From NCBI RefSeq assembly GCF_015477355.1, contig NZ_JADLRJ010000001.1:682001-746000 (forward strand): a stretch of 64,000 nucleotides of DNA, read 5' to 3'. The notes beneath the pieces were generated by a model, which was not told where the DNA came from, ran no database searches, and was given only the letters and a program-made list of their open reading frames with translations. Shown here piece after piece: positions 19,405 through 27,459 of the stretch (position 1 is its first letter; the number at the start of each line of letters is the position of its first letter). A program made the translations under genes and the position numbers. The DNA is from Nocardia blacklockiae. GTDB lineage: Bacteria; Actinomycetota; Actinomycetes; Mycobacteriales; Mycobacteriaceae.

Positions 19405-19449
19405 GATGTCTCCTTGCCCGAAACCGGAAATGCCATTCTTGTCCCTGTA

Positions 19450-19478
19450 ACTGTATTGCATTCAGTAGTCGGTCACAA
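19450..19478 (-). promoter_or_regulatory. Promoter with an overlapping TetR-like operator
   Basis: On the minus strand: -35 TTGTGA (19478-19473), 17-bp spacer, -10 TACAGT (19455-19450). The dyad ACTGAAT-GCA-ATACAGT (19466-19450; arms match 6 of 7) covers the -10 and part of the spacer, so a bound repressor would block polymerase. Confidence 0.5.
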
Positions 19479-19536
19479 GGGTGTGCTCGCACGGTCTTTC
19501 GCGACTACGCGCGAGAGAATCGGGTTCTCGCCGGTG

Positions 19537-20265
19537 CTACACGAACTGGCCGCCGGCGACCTCCAGGGTGGTGCCGGTCATGTACGACGACAGGTCCGAG
19601 GCGAGGAACAGCGCCACGTTCGCGACCTCGTCCGGCTCGCCGGCGCGGGCCATGGGCACCTCGGCCACCTGTCGCTCCCAGACGACCGCGGGCACGGCGG
19701 CGGTCGCGGCGGAGCGGATCAGCCCGGGCTGAATCGCGTTGACCCGCACCCCGTGTCGCGCCGTCTCCTTGGCCGCGGCCTTGGTCAGGCCGACGATTCC
19801 GGCCTCGGCCGCCGAATAGTTGGTCTGACCCGCGACGCCCACCTTGCCCGACAGCGAGGAGATGTTGACGATGCTGCCGCGCTTGCGTTCGCGCATGATC
19901 GCCGCCGCCAGCCGGGTGCCGTGCCAGGCGCCCTTGAGCTGGACCGCGATCACCTGGTCGAATTCGTGCTCGGTCATGGTCCGCATGCCGGCGTCGCGGG
20001 TGAGGGCGGCGTTGTTCACCATGACGTCGAGGGCGCCGAATTCGGTGACCGCCGTGGCCAGCAGCGCCGAGACGTCGTCGGCGCGGGTGACGTCGCAGCG
20101 CACGGCCCGCACCACCTCGGAACCCAGTTTCTCGCGCACACCGGCGCAGCTCAGATCGCCGACCACGACCCGCGCCCCCGCGCGCACGAACGTCTCCGCG
20201 ATGGCGAACCCGATGCCCGTCGCGCCGCCGGTGACCGCGGCGACCCGCCCGCTGAGAAGCGACAT
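19537..20265 (-). CDS. SDR-family protein with Glu in place of the catalytic Lys
   Basis: A 242-residue classical SDR by fold: TGGATGIG at residues 12-19, Asp37 after strand 2 (suggesting NAD), NNAA at 84-87, and Ser137 and Tyr150 correctly spaced. The YxxxK lysine is replaced: the codon at 19806-19804 is GAG, giving Tyr150-Ser-Ala-Ala-Glu154. FabG-like homologues normally have Lys there. The rest, including the C-terminal [11 protein letters not shown], is well preserved, so this is not general decay. It may be inactive, use another base, or act by binding only. The ATG at 20265 follows AGAAGGGG. Confidence 0.85.
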   Translation of the reverse strand: MSLLSGRVAAVTGGATGIGFAIAETFVRAGARVVVGDLSCAGVREKLGSEVVRAVRCDVTRADDVSALLATAVTEFGALDVMVNNAALTRDAGMRTMTEHEFDQVIAVQLKGAWHGTRLAAAIMRERKRGSIVNISSLSGKVGVAGQTNYSAAEAGIVGLTKAAAKETARHGVRVNAIQPGLIRSAATAAVPAVVWERQVAEVPMARAGEPDEVANVALFLASDLSSYMTGTTLEVAGGQFV

Positions 20266-20324
20266 GACAACCCCTTCTCGCCGCCGACTCGTCCGGGCTC
20301 CGCGCGCGGACGACCGGTCGCCGG

Positions 20325-20365
20325 AAGATAGCTGTCGTGGGCGATATCGTAAGCGCAACGGTATC
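20325..20365 (-). promoter_or_regulatory. Promoter and dyad upstream of the SDR gene
   Basis: On the minus strand, -35 TTACGA (20352-20347), 16-bp spacer, -10 TATCTT (20330-20325). A dyad with arms GATACCG and CGATATC (20365-20343, 6 of 7 matching) overlaps the -35. The remaining gap to 20619 shows nothing clear. Confidence 0.4.
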
Positions 20366-20619
20366 TGTCCGGGAGATCACTCTATGGCCGCCCCGGTCAC
20401 CGTGCAAGCGCGTTGTGAGCGGGCGGAACGCGGCGGTCGATGCCGTGGTGACATGTCGTGAAATCAACTTACAGTTGGTAATACGGTCTTCGCGCGGTCC
20501 GGCGTCTCGCGTGCGGAACCCGGCGGTGCGGCGGGTGGGCGGGTGTTCCCGTGGGTCGCCTCGCCCGGAAGTGACAGCGCCGGGTGCGGGCGGTTCGCGA
20601 GGGGGCGCCCGCTGCCCGT

Positions 20620-20625
20620 TAAGGT
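20620..20625 (+). promoter_or_regulatory. -10 element of probable leaderless promoter (folD)
   Basis: TAAGGT ends 8 nt before the GTG at 20634. The GGGAGG between them sits only 2 nt from the GTG, too close for a normal ribosome-binding site, which favours a leaderless start. Confidence 0.4.
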
Positions 20626-20633
20626 GGGAGGTC

Positions 20634-21488
20634 GTGGACACGACTTCGCTGACCGGCAAGGACCTTGCCGCCGCCCTCAACGCCGAGACGAAACAGCGCG
20701 CCGCCGCGCGCGCCGAGCAGGGGGCCGCGCCGCGGCTGGTGCTGGTCGTGGCCAACGACGATCCGGCCAGCGGCTGGTATGTGAAATCGCTGCAGCGCGC
20801 CGCCGACCGGCTCGGAATCGCTTGCGACACGGTCGATCTCGGAGCCACGGCGACGGCCGAGGCGATCCGCGCGAAGCTGGCGGAGCTGAGCGCGGACCCG
20901 GCCGTCGACGCCGTCATGCTGCAGACGCCGCTGCCCGCGGGCGTGGCGCTGGACGAGGTGAGCGTCGCGATCGCGGCGGCCAAGGACGTCGACGGCGTGA
21001 GCCCGCTGTCGCTCGGCCTGCTCGCGACCGGTCTGCCCGGCTTCCCGCCGGCGACCGCCGAGGCCGTGGTCGAACTGGCGAAGCATCACGGAATCCCGCT
21101 CGCCGGAAGGCATGTCGCGGTCGTCGGGCGCTCCAACGTGGTCGGCAAGCCGCTGGCGCAACTGCTGCTGGCGGAGAACGCGACCGTGACCGTCTGTCAT
21201 TCGCGCACCGCGGATCTGCCCGCGGTCACCTCGGCCGCCGACGTCGTGGTCGCCGCCGCCGGGCGCGCGGGCCTCATCACCGGCGACCACGTCCGCGCGG
21301 GCGCCGCGGTGATCGACGTGGGCACCAATGAGGGCCCCGACGGCGGCATCGTCGGCGACGTGGACGCGGCTTCCGTCGAGGGCAGAGCCGGTGCGCTGAG
21401 CCCGGTTCCGGGTGGCGTGGGACCCGTGACCACCGCGCTGCTCATGCGGCACGTGGTCGTGGCGGCCGAGACCGCGCGCGGGGAGTAG
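20634..21488 (+). CDS. folD: FolD-family methylene-THF dehydrogenase lacking the cyclohydrolase Lys
   Basis: A 284-residue FolD homologue (5,10-methylene-THF dehydrogenase/5,10-methenyl-THF cyclohydrolase). Conserved parts: MLQTPLPAG, AKDVDGVSP, the NADP-binding GRSNVVGKPLAQLLL, and the C-terminal PVPGGVGPVTTALL. In the active-site helix the usual Y-x-x-x-K reads Tyr49-Val-Lys51-Ser-Leu53, so the lysine needed for the cyclohydrolase step (Lys54 in E. coli, Lys56 in human) is Leu. Dehydrogenase activity could remain. The N-terminus is also divergent. A FchA-like cyclohydrolase lies 3.5 kb downstream. Confidence 0.85.
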   Translation: MDTTSLTGKDLAAALNAETKQRAAARAEQGAAPRLVLVVANDDPASGWYVKSLQRAADRLGIACDTVDLGATATAEAIRAKLAELSADPAVDAVMLQTPLPAGVALDEVSVAIAAAKDVDGVSPLSLGLLATGLPGFPPATAEAVVELAKHHGIPLAGRHVAVVGRSNVVGKPLAQLLLAENATVTVCHSRTADLPAVTSAADVVVAAAGRAGLITGDHVRAGAAVIDVGTNEGPDGGIVGDVDAASVEGRAGALSPVPGGVGPVTTALLMRHVVVAAETARGE

Positions 21489-21618
21489 TAGCGGCCGGGC
21501 GCGGGACGGTATCGTCCGGGGCGATGAACGCGGTGCCGGGACGCGCGTGCGATCCGTTGCGCCGGAAGCGGTTCCGGGCCGGGCGGCGTGCGCACCGGCG
21601 GTGTCCGAGGGGGAGGCG

Positions 21619-22698
21619 ATGAGTGTGCGACAGTCCGAGGACCGGACGCGCCGGTCGGTGGCGCCGATCGTGCTCGCGGTCGTGCTGGTCCTCGCCGCCT
21701 GCGGGGCGGCGGGGGTGTATCTGATCGGCCGCGGCACCACGGCCGGGCGGGCCGCCCCGGCGGGCGCGGGCCACGAGTCCGACGGCGACAACTTCGCTTG
21801 GGACCCGTGCGGCTACCTCACCCCCGAGATGTACGCGGACCTGGCCGAGCGCGACAAGTCCGGCCGGCCGCGCCTGCAGATCAAACCGCACGACTTCGAC
21901 ACGTGCGAGGTCTCGGTCGACCTGCCCGACAGCCCCCGGCTGCTCACGGTGGTGGTGAGCAAAAGTCAGCGCGGCACAGGCGATCTCGCGCACGACGACC
22001 GGTACACCGTGCGCGACGAAGGGAACTGGAAGGTCGCCGAGGAGCGGACGGCGAAACCGGGTGAATGCGCCCGCGTGGTGTATGCCGCGGAGAGCTCCTT
22101 CTCGATCCGGTCCCACGCGGAGCGGCCGACCGGCGACCGGGCCGACCCCTGCCCCGCCGCGGATCGGGCGACGCGCGCGCTGCTCACCGTGCTGCACACC
22201 GGGACGATCGGCAAACTCGACTTCCCGCCGGATTCGCAGGGCCGGGTCGATCTCTGCGCGGCCCTGACCGACGCCGACGTCACCGCCGCGGTGGAATTCC
22301 CGGGGCGGCGCGCCGACCGCCCGGGGCATCGCGCCGCACACGAGTGCGGCCGGCGCTCCGCGGCCGACGACGGCCGCCGCGCCGAGGTCCTGTTCCGCAC
22401 CCATCTCGACGTCGCGCCGCCGCGCTCGTCCGGTCCGGACGACACCCGGACCACCATCGCGGGCCGCGACACCGTCATCCACCGGATCACGACCGTCCGC
22501 ACCGCGTGCGTGGCCGTCCTCGCGGGTCGCACCTGGCCCTCGTGGCCCGGCAACCAGCTCTTTCAGCTGGACTATCCCGCGCCGAAAGAGCTGGTGGAGA
22601 ACGCGTCACTGCTGGTGGAGACGCCCACCGGGAATATGGAAGAGGCCTGCCGCGCCGCCGAGGCGCTCGCGGCGAAGGCCTGGCCGCGGATGCCGTGA
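21619..22698 (+). CDS. Probable DUF3558-like secreted or lipid-anchored protein
   Basis: A 359-residue exported protein. A charged N-terminus is followed by a hydrophobic stretch ending in VLVLAAC, a possible lipobox with Cys about residue 29; without processing it would be a membrane anchor. The outer part has two related halves, each starting near DPC and containing several Cys (DPCGYLTPEMYADL; DPCPAADRATRALL and VDLCAALTDADV). The pattern resembles DUF3558 proteins of mycolic-acid actinomycetes, though the match is from recall. GGGGGAGG precedes the ATG. It converges on the L,D-transpeptidase gene with a 29-nt gap. Confidence 0.72.
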   Translation: MSVRQSEDRTRRSVAPIVLAVVLVLAACGAAGVYLIGRGTTAGRAAPAGAGHESDGDNFAWDPCGYLTPEMYADLAERDKSGRPRLQIKPHDFDTCEVSVDLPDSPRLLTVVVSKSQRGTGDLAHDDRYTVRDEGNWKVAEERTAKPGECARVVYAAESSFSIRSHAERPTGDRADPCPAADRATRALLTVLHTGTIGKLDFPPDSQGRVDLCAALTDADVTAAVEFPGRRADRPGHRAAHECGRRSAADDGRRAEVLFRTHLDVAPPRSSGPDDTRTTIAGRDTVIHRITTVRTACVAVLAGRTWPSWPGNQLFQLDYPAPKELVENASLLVETPTGNMEEACRAAEALAAKAWPRMP

Positions 22699-22727
22699 CC
22701 GCGTGCCGGGACCACGGCATCCTTTGT

Positions 22728-23468
22728 TCACCAGTGCACCGTGACCGGGTCGCCCACGCTCACGTTGTTGTAGTACCACTGCGCGTCGTCCGGCGGCAGG
22801 TTGATGCAGCCGTGGCTGACGTTCGAATTACCCTGCGCGTCGACCGACCACGGGGCCGAGTGCACGAAGACACCGCCCGAGGTCAGCCGCTCGGCGAACT
22901 CACCGGTGAGCAGGTAGCCCTCCGGATCGCTGAGCGGAATGCCGATGGTCCGGGAATCGAAGGTGATGGTCCGGAACTTCTCCATCACCGGGAACGTGCC
23001 GACCGGCGTCTCCCGGCCGGGCTTGCCCATCGACGCCGGGATCACCCGCGGCGCCTCGCCGGGCACGTAGACGGTGAAGGTGTGCGCGGACATGTCGGCC
23101 TCGGCGGTGGTGCCGCCGCCGGTGCGGAAGTCCGTGCGGGCGTTGCCGGCGCTCACCGTCAGCCGGGCGTTGGCGGGCAGGAATCCGGCCGGCTGCCAGA
23201 CGAGCTCGGTGTCGTTGTTCCAGGTGAACGAGCCGTCCAGGCCGCCCACCGTGACCGCGTGCTCGGCGCGGGCGCGGTCGGCGACCGGGGTGGCGAATCG
23301 AACGGTCACCGGATGCGCGATGCCGACGACCGCGCCGGCGGCCGGTGTGATGGATTGCACGGGCGACAACTGCGGCGCCACCCGCGCCGCGGCCGCTGTG
23401 CCGGAAGTGACCGCGGCGAGAGTCGCGATCACGAGTGCCAGGAACAGGTGTCGAATCATGTTCCGCAT
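22728..23468 (-). CDS. L,D-transpeptidase (YkuD domain)
   Basis: Secreted peptidoglycan cross-linking enzyme of 246 residues that forms 3-3 cross-links. A signal peptide (about 1-28, ending TAAAA) is followed by an Ig-like domain (about 40-120) and a YkuD catalytic domain. The active site shows His203 (GVFVHSAPW) and the S-H-G-C motif with His219 and Cys221 (NVSHGCINL). Unlike many mycobacterial Ldt proteins there is no lipobox Cys, so it is probably released or held by other contacts. GGTGGAG precedes the ATG. Upstream is an unusually AT-rich 220-nt stretch shared with the divergent esterase gene. Confidence 0.93.
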   Translation of the reverse strand: MRNMIRHLFLALVIATLAAVTSGTAAAARVAPQLSPVQSITPAAGAVVGIAHPVTVRFATPVADRARAEHAVTVGGLDGSFTWNNDTELVWQPAGFLPANARLTVSAGNARTDFRTGGGTTAEADMSAHTFTVYVPGEAPRVIPASMGKPGRETPVGTFPVMEKFRTITFDSRTIGIPLSDPEGYLLTGEFAERLTSGGVFVHSAPWSVDAQGNSNVSHGCINLPPDDAQWYYNNVSVGDPVTVHW

Positions 23469-23691
23469 GGCTCCACCCCCTCAGGTGGTGTGGTTATGAG
23501 ACGTTCATCTTAAAACTTCATGATCATATTTGCCTCCGGAAAGTAGCCGCTTCGTAATCAAAATGCGGCCTGTCGCAACGTCTCTCGCGGCCGACCGTCT
23601 GTTATTGACGTACCCCGTCGATCTCGAGGTAACCAGGCATAACGGACGGTTGGTCAGCGGGGTCGGGGGCGGCTCCGTAGCATCGGGAATC

Positions 23692-24954
23692 GTGCTGCAG
23701 GGCGAGCGGGATGCCGGGACGGGCGGGGCGGCGGCCGAGGAGCGGCCTCGTGCGCGGACGCGCTGGTGGTCGCCGGTGCGCGGCACGCTGCTGGGTGTGG
23801 CCGCGCTGCTCGGTCTCTACACGGTGCTCGCGCAGCTGTTCGCGCTGGTGCCGGTGCGCTGGACCGGGCCGCTGCTGCGGGTGGGCTTCGCCCAGTACTT
23901 CGTGCTCGGTCTCGATTGGTTCCGCGACTGGCTCGGTTCCTGGAATCCGGTGCTGGCCGCCGCCGCGGTGATCGCGGCGCTGCTGGGTGTGCGGCTGCGG
24001 GCGACGTGGCCCGCGCGGTCGGTGACGGGCGTGGCCGCGGTGGGCCTGGTGATGTGCGTGGTCACGGGCGTCGGCCTGGTGCTGTCGGCGCACACGGCGA
24101 CCGGCCGGTGGGTGCTGTTCGCGCCCGCGCCCCTGGTCGCGGCGGGGAAATCGCCGAACGAGACGGTCACCTACGCGACCCTCGACGGGGAGCCGGTGCG
24201 GGCGGACCTGTACCTGCCCGCCGCGGGACCCGCGCCCGCGCCGCTGGTCGTCAGCATCCACGGCGGCGGTTTCGTCGGCGGCAGCCGAGGGCCGAATCCC
24301 TACCACCACTGGCTCGCCGAGCACGGCTACGCGGTGCTGGACGTGGACTACCGGCTGTCGGACGCGGGGCACCCGCGCTGGAACACCGAGGACGCCGACG
24401 TCGGCTGCGCGCTCACCTGGGCCGCCGCGCACGCCCGGAAATACCACTGGGACCTCGAGCGCGTCGCCACCTTCGGCGGATCGGCGGGCGGCAACCTGGC
24501 GATCAACGTCGCGTACAAGGTGAACGCGGGCCGTCTACGACCCAGCTGCGGCACCGCCGCGGAGTTGCCGAAGATCAGCGCCGTGGTCGCCGTCTACCCG
24601 GCGGTGGACCTCACCGCCTCCGCCGCCGACACCGCCGAGGGCGAGGCGCTGGCCCGGCAGTACCTCGGCGGCCCGGCCGCGCAATTCCCGGACCGCTACG
24701 CCGCGACCGACTCCGCTCCCCAGATCACCCCCGCCGCCCCGCCCACCCTGCTGTTCCACGGCCGCGGCGACCACCTCGTCTTCGCCTCGCACACAGCCGA
24801 TTTCGCCGAGGAGCTGACCGCCGCCGGCATCACCAACCGCTACGTCGAACTGCCCTACCTCGACCACGGCTTCGACACCGAGGTCCTCAACACCGGCGCC
24901 CAGGTGGGCCGCGCTATCACCCTCGACTGGCTGGACCGCCACACCCGCCACTGA
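23692..24954 (+). CDS. Membrane-anchored alpha/beta hydrolase (HSL/esterase type)
   Basis: A 420-residue protein with three or four N-terminal membrane helices (about residues 25-145) and a C-terminal alpha/beta-hydrolase domain of the hormone-sensitive-lipase group. The oxyanion motif HGGGF, the nucleophile motif GGSAGG, and late Asp (GRGDHL) and His (LDHGFD) are visible. It probably hydrolyses an ester at the membrane; substrate unknown. The start is uncertain: GTG 23692 is used because the upstream extension to 23530 looks non-coding. A TTGACG at 23605 could be a -35. Confidence 0.82.
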   Translation: MLQGERDAGTGGAAAEERPRARTRWWSPVRGTLLGVAALLGLYTVLAQLFALVPVRWTGPLLRVGFAQYFVLGLDWFRDWLGSWNPVLAAAAVIAALLGVRLRATWPARSVTGVAAVGLVMCVVTGVGLVLSAHTATGRWVLFAPAPLVAAGKSPNETVTYATLDGEPVRADLYLPAAGPAPAPLVVSIHGGGFVGGSRGPNPYHHWLAEHGYAVLDVDYRLSDAGHPRWNTEDADVGCALTWAAAHARKYHWDLERVATFGGSAGGNLAINVAYKVNAGRLRPSCGTAAELPKISAVVAVYPAVDLTASAADTAEGEALARQYLGGPAAQFPDRYAATDSAPQITPAAPPTLLFHGRGDHLVFASHTADFAEELTAAGITNRYVELPYLDHGFDTEVLNTGAQVGRAITLDWLDRHTRH

Positions 24955-25015
24955 GTTCCGGACGCGAGGGGCGGAGTGAATCGGTACCCGCGCACGCCGG
25001 AACCGTGCGCCGCCC

Positions 25016-25672
25016 TCAGCCCGTGACGGCGGTGACGACGTCGGCGTGCAGGGCGTCGGCGCGGGCGACGATCTCCTCGACGGTGCGCAGGACGGGGGCG
25101 AACTCCGCGCCGTGGTCCGCGCCGAGGGAGGTGACGTTGATGGCGATGTTGAGCTGGGAGGAGGTGGCGGCGGCGCGGGCGGCGTCGGCGGCCGCGCCGA
25201 TGTCGGTGACCACGTTGGGGTTGCCGATCGGGAGCAGATCGGTTGCCAGCGAAAGGATTTCGTCGGCCTCGGCGACCACGGCGGCCGGGACGCGGGCGGC
25301 CTGCAGCAGCGCGGTCGTGATGGCCTCGGCGCGCGCGGCGCTCTCCTCGTCGGTCGACTTGGGCAGCTTGTAGGCCGCGCCGACCGCGGTGAAGGCGGCC
25401 GCGTCGGCGTCGGCCAGGGCCAGCGCGCGCTCGCGGGCGGCGTCGGCGGCGGCGATGATGCGGTCGATCGCCGGGCGGTTGTCGGCGTCCTTGGCGCGGG
25501 TGGTGTAGCGCGCCACCATGGCCACCAGCGCGGCTCCCTGCGCGGCGTGCAGCGCGGCGACCGCGCCGCCGCCGGGTGCGGGGATCTTCGCCGCCAGGTC
25601 CGTCAGGTACCGCCCGATCTCCGCCTCCCCGAACGTCGTGGTCTGCGGCGACGACGTGGTGTCCTGAGACAT
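25016..25672 (-). CDS. Cyclodeaminase/cyclohydrolase (FTCD_C/FchA-like)
   Basis: A 218-residue helical protein of the formiminotransferase-cyclodeaminase C-terminal family, which includes methenyl-THF cyclohydrolase FchA. The signature PAPGGGAVAALHAAQGAALVAMVARYT is at residues 32-59. It would convert methenyl-THF to formyl-THF or release ammonia from formimino-THF. No formiminotransferase domain or histidine-degradation gene is nearby, which favours the cyclohydrolase role. The ATG at 25672 follows GGGAGG. It is divergent from the LLM gene at 25825 and near the FolD homologue that lacks its cyclohydrolase Lys. Confidence 0.87.
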   Translation of the reverse strand: MSQDTTSSPQTTTFGEAEIGRYLTDLAAKIPAPGGGAVAALHAAQGAALVAMVARYTTRAKDADNRPAIDRIIAAADAARERALALADADAAAFTAVGAAYKLPKSTDEESAARAEAITTALLQAARVPAAVVAEADEILSLATDLLPIGNPNVVTDIGAAADAARAAATSSQLNIAINVTSLGADHGAEFAPVLRTVEEIVARADALHADVVTAVTG

Positions 25673-25824
25673 GCTGCGGGGCCTCCCGTTTCGAAGATCG
25701 GCATGCGGTTCGCCGACAACCGTACCGGTCGGCGCGGCGCGCACCGCCGGGAGCCCGCGTGTCGGACGGTTCCGGCGCGGCCCTGCGCGCGACCGGCGCT
25801 GAGAGAATGGGTAGGTTCGGTTCC

Positions 25825-26862
25825 ATGCGTATCGGACTGGGCATCAACTATGCGGGCGGCTTCAAAGAGGTAGCGGCCGAGGTCGCCGACCTGGAACGGG
25901 CCGGACTGGACATCGCCTTCGTGCCCGAGGCGTACTCCTACGACGCCGTCAGCGGGCTGGGCTACCTGGCCGCCAAGACCGATCGCGTGCAGCTGGCGTC
26001 GGGCATCCTGCAGCTGTACACCCGCACGCCCACCCTGACCGCCATGACCGCCGCCGGTCTGGACTACGTCTCCGACGGCCGCTACATCCTCGGCCTGGGC
26101 GCGTCGGGCCCGCAGGTGATCGAGGGCTTCCACGGCGTGCCCTACGACGCTCCGATCGGCCGCACCCGCGAGGTCGTGGAGATCTGCCGCAAGGTGTGGC
26201 GGCGCGAGCGCCTGGAATTCGAGGGCAAGTACTACACGGTGCCGCTGCCCGCCGGGCAGGGCACCGGCCTGGGCAAACCGCTCAAACTGATCAATCACCC
26301 TGTGCGCGAACGCATTCCGGTGCTGCTGGCCGCGCTCGGCCCGAAGAACGTCGAACTCGCGGCGGAGATCGCGGAGGGCTGGCAGCCGATCTTCTTCCTG
26401 CCCGAGAAGGCCCAGGACGTCTGGGGCGAGGCCCTGTCCGCCGGTAAGGCGAAGCGGGACCCGGCGCTCGGCGAGCTGGACGTGTACGCCGGCCCGGCGC
26501 TGGCCATCGGCGACGACGTCGAGGGCCTGCGCGAATTCGTCAAGCCGCACCTGGCGCTCTACATCGGCGGCATGGGCGCCAAGGGCAAGAACTTCTACCA
26601 TGCCCTGGCCACCAAGTACGGCTACGGCGCCGAGGCCGACCGCATCCAGGAGCTGTACCTGGCGGGGGAGAAGGACGCGGCCGCCCGGACCGTGCCCGAC
26701 GACCTGGTCCGCGACATCTCGCTGATCGGCTCGGCCGGCTTCGTGAAGGAACGGATCGCGGCGTTCCGCGAAGCCGGCGTCACCGTGCTGAACGTGGTCC
26801 CGCTGGCGAGCACGCCCGCCGAGCGGGTCGAGCTGATCGAGCAGCTGCGCGATCTGGTCTGA
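25825..26862 (+). CDS. LLM-class F420-dependent oxidoreductase
   Basis: A 345-residue luciferase-like enzyme of the F420 type common in mycolic-acid actinomycetes. Typical features: MRIGLGINYAGGF at the N-terminus, GLDIAFVPEAY, RVQLASGILQLYTRTPTLTAMTAAGLDYVSDGR, LGLGASGPQVIEGFHG, and the C-terminal GSAGFVKERIAAFREAGVT. The ATG at 25825 is supported by homology; the frame upstream to 25576 is an artefact. The closest family I recall is the Rv-type F420 oxidoreductase group, often linked to cofactor-dependent reductions. Substrate unknown. Confidence 0.9.
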   Translation: MRIGLGINYAGGFKEVAAEVADLERAGLDIAFVPEAYSYDAVSGLGYLAAKTDRVQLASGILQLYTRTPTLTAMTAAGLDYVSDGRYILGLGASGPQVIEGFHGVPYDAPIGRTREVVEICRKVWRRERLEFEGKYYTVPLPAGQGTGLGKPLKLINHPVRERIPVLLAALGPKNVELAAEIAEGWQPIFFLPEKAQDVWGEALSAGKAKRDPALGELDVYAGPALAIGDDVEGLREFVKPHLALYIGGMGAKGKNFYHALATKYGYGAEADRIQELYLAGEKDAAARTVPDDLVRDISLIGSAGFVKERIAAFREAGVTVLNVVPLASTPAERVELIEQLRDLV

Positions 26863-26868
26863 GGACCC

Positions 26869-26899
26869 GGCCTGCGCGGCCTCAGCGGTCGCGCAGGCC
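26869..26899. terminator. Bidirectional hairpin between LLM and STAS genes
   Basis: GGCCTGCGCG (26869-26878) pairs perfectly with CGCGCAGGCC (26890-26899) around an 11-nt loop. The second arm overlaps the last codons of the convergent STAS gene. Confidence 0.6.
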
Positions 26900-27280
26900 C
26901 GTCAGGGCCTCGTCGAGGGTGGGATGCAGGGCGAACACCTGGTCGAGGTTCGTCATCTTGAGCTGGCGTCCCGTCGCCGGTCCGTCGGCGACCACCGCGA
27001 TGCGGGTCGATTGCCCGGCCCGCTGGTGCGCACCGACCAGGGCCGCCATGCCGGCGGAAGCCAGGAAGGTCACCTGCGACAGATCGATGATCAAGGCCGC
27101 CGGGTCGCCGCCCAGCGTCGCCTCGATCGCGTTCTCCAGCGCGGGTGCGGTCGCCAGGTCGACCTCACCGGCCACCGTGAGGACGGTCGCTTCGTCGTGC
27201 ACCGAGACCGAGGTGGTCATCGCGTCGGCGAGGGGGTTCGCGTCTCCGGAAGTGTTGGTCACATCAAGACAATCTGCCAT
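26882..27280 (-). CDS. STAS-domain anti-anti-sigma factor (RsbV-like)
   Basis: A 132-residue SpoIIAA/RsbV-like protein that would free a stress sigma factor by binding its anti-sigma kinase when unphosphorylated. The STAS fold is clear (TVLTVAGEVDLATAPALENAI, LIIDLSQVTFLASAGMAALV), and the Ser in LASAGM sits at the phosphorylation position. The N-terminal 20 residues are extra; a second ATG at 27220 is possible, but AGGAGAGC before 27280 supports the longer form. It lies downstream of the stressosome operon in the same direction, 180 nt beyond rsbU/W. I see no SigF-type promoter in that gap. Confidence 0.88.
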   Translation of the reverse strand: MADCLDVTNTSGDANPLADAMTTSVSVHDEATVLTVAGEVDLATAPALENAIEATLGGDPAALIIDLSQVTFLASAGMAALVGAHQRAGQSTRIAVVADGPATGRQLKMTNLDQVFALHPTLDEALTGLRDR

Positions 27281-27459
27281 GAACCAGCTCTCCTCGCTGC
27301 ATCGTCGTCGTTTTGGTAGGCGTTTCGTAGTGTCCCGTTACGCGAAAACCCCAGGTATACCGGGTGTTCCGTTTGTTGTGCGCGGGCACTGGCGGGATTG
27401 CGCCGGAGTGTCACCTCTGTGACGGGCAGTGCCGCAGCGCACCGTGGCGTTGTCACGTG

